Assembly (NCBI RefSeq): GCF_014200805.1
Contig: NZ_JACHDB010000002.1
Coordinates: 1,279,132-1,343,131, forward strand
Direction of reading: 5' to 3'
From: Nocardiopsis composta
GTDB taxonomy: Bacteria > Actinomycetota > Actinomycetes > Streptosporangiales > Streptosporangiaceae
Length of the DNA: 64,000 nucleotides
Positions 63,899 through 64,000 of the stretch are shown here, one piece after another (within the stretch, counting starts at the first letter, position 1; each line of letters begins with the position of its first letter). The notes beneath the pieces are model-generated. The model did not search any database, was not told where the DNA came from, and saw only the letters and a program-made list of their open reading frames with translations. A program made the translations under genes and the position numbers.

Positions 63899-64000
63899 GT
63901 GACGTTCGCCGTCCTGCCCCCGCCTTGGGGGCCCCTGGGACTGCTGATCGGGGAGGTGCTGGATGCGGCCGTCGATGCCGGTATCCCGCCTTGCAGGCGG
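63899..64000 (+). CDS. Start of an unrecognised gene (runs off the window)
   Basis: From the leaderless GTG at 63899, 34 residues are visible (TFAVLPPPWGPLGLLIGEVL then DAAVDAGIPPCRR). Too little is present to name it. It directly follows the intact DUF2637 gene. Confidence 0.45.
   Translation, partial: MTFAVLPPPWGPLGLLIGEVLDAAVDAGIPPCRR

Overview
The window is very high-GC (about 70%) actinomycete DNA. Leaderless TAGG(A/G)T promoters, a conservon-type DUF742/GTPase protein, XRE-TPR and MerR regulators, a SpoIIM-like membrane protein, SpdB-type (DUF2637) plasmid-transfer genes and actinomycete natural-product genes all fit a Streptomyces/Nocardiopsis-like organism. The genus is an inference.

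Region 1 (1-19.8 kb) is ordinary chromosome with eroding accessory genes. It holds a partial flavin monooxygenase and a DUF742-GTPase protein, an XRE regulator, and a catabolic island made of a GntR/FCD regulator divergent from an MFS carrier plus aldolase, then a LysR regulator divergent from an MHS carrier plus amidohydrolase. Next come an S9 peptidase and MerR regulators. Several genes are broken: a phytanoyl-CoA-dioxygenase-like gene, a frameshifted MerR gene and an aldo/keto-reductase stub. One small secreted-type protein (17296-17799) joins a Flp-pilin-like N-terminus to an eglin/CI-2-type protease inhibitor.

Region 2 (19.8-24.4 kb) is a lower-GC scar of mobile elements. It has an unrecognised 476-residue protein, a small AT-rich membrane-protein gene, three related copies of an attachment-like sequence (two of them with a tRNA 3' end), a truncated integrase and a frameshifted DUF2637 gene.

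Region 3 (24.4-32.5 kb) is a compact type I-G (formerly I-U) CRISPR-Cas locus: Csb1 (Cas7), Csb2 (Cas5-Cas6) and one 1306-residue protein combining Cas3 helicase, HD nuclease and a Cas8-like C-terminal domain. Two arrays (5 and 9 repeats) with homologous inverted leaders flank the cas genes. No cas1, cas2 or cas4 is present. A 14-bp perfect hairpin separates this locus from the next.

Region 4 (32.5-59.4 kb) is a biosynthetic cluster that looks like a new member of the saframycin/safracin tetrahydroisoquinoline family. A nine-gene leftward operon encodes a C-PCP NRPS protein, a C-A-PCP-C*-A-PCP-reductase NRPS, an SfmD-type heme hydroxylase, a membrane M28 peptidase (SfmE-like), MbtH, an Eis-like acetyltransferase, a stand-alone adenylation protein, an SafC-like O-methyltransferase and a second methyltransferase. 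Around it lie two P450s, an aromatic FAD hydroxylase, a berberine-bridge-type oxidase (SfmCy2-like), a UvrA-like self-resistance protein and a winged-helix regulator. The inferred logic is an N-acylated leader peptide, an NRPS terminal reductase feeding Pictet-Spengler cyclisation of a methylated, hydroxylated tyrosine, leader removal outside the cell, and UvrA-type DNA protection.

Region 5 (59.4-64 kb) has a DHA2 drug exporter divergent from a TetR regulator with a perfect 10+10 palindrome, an intradiol-dioxygenase remnant, and a second intact DUF2637 gene. That gene is a near-identical direct repeat of the copy at 23.5 kb, so the two copies bracket the CRISPR locus and the biosynthetic cluster.
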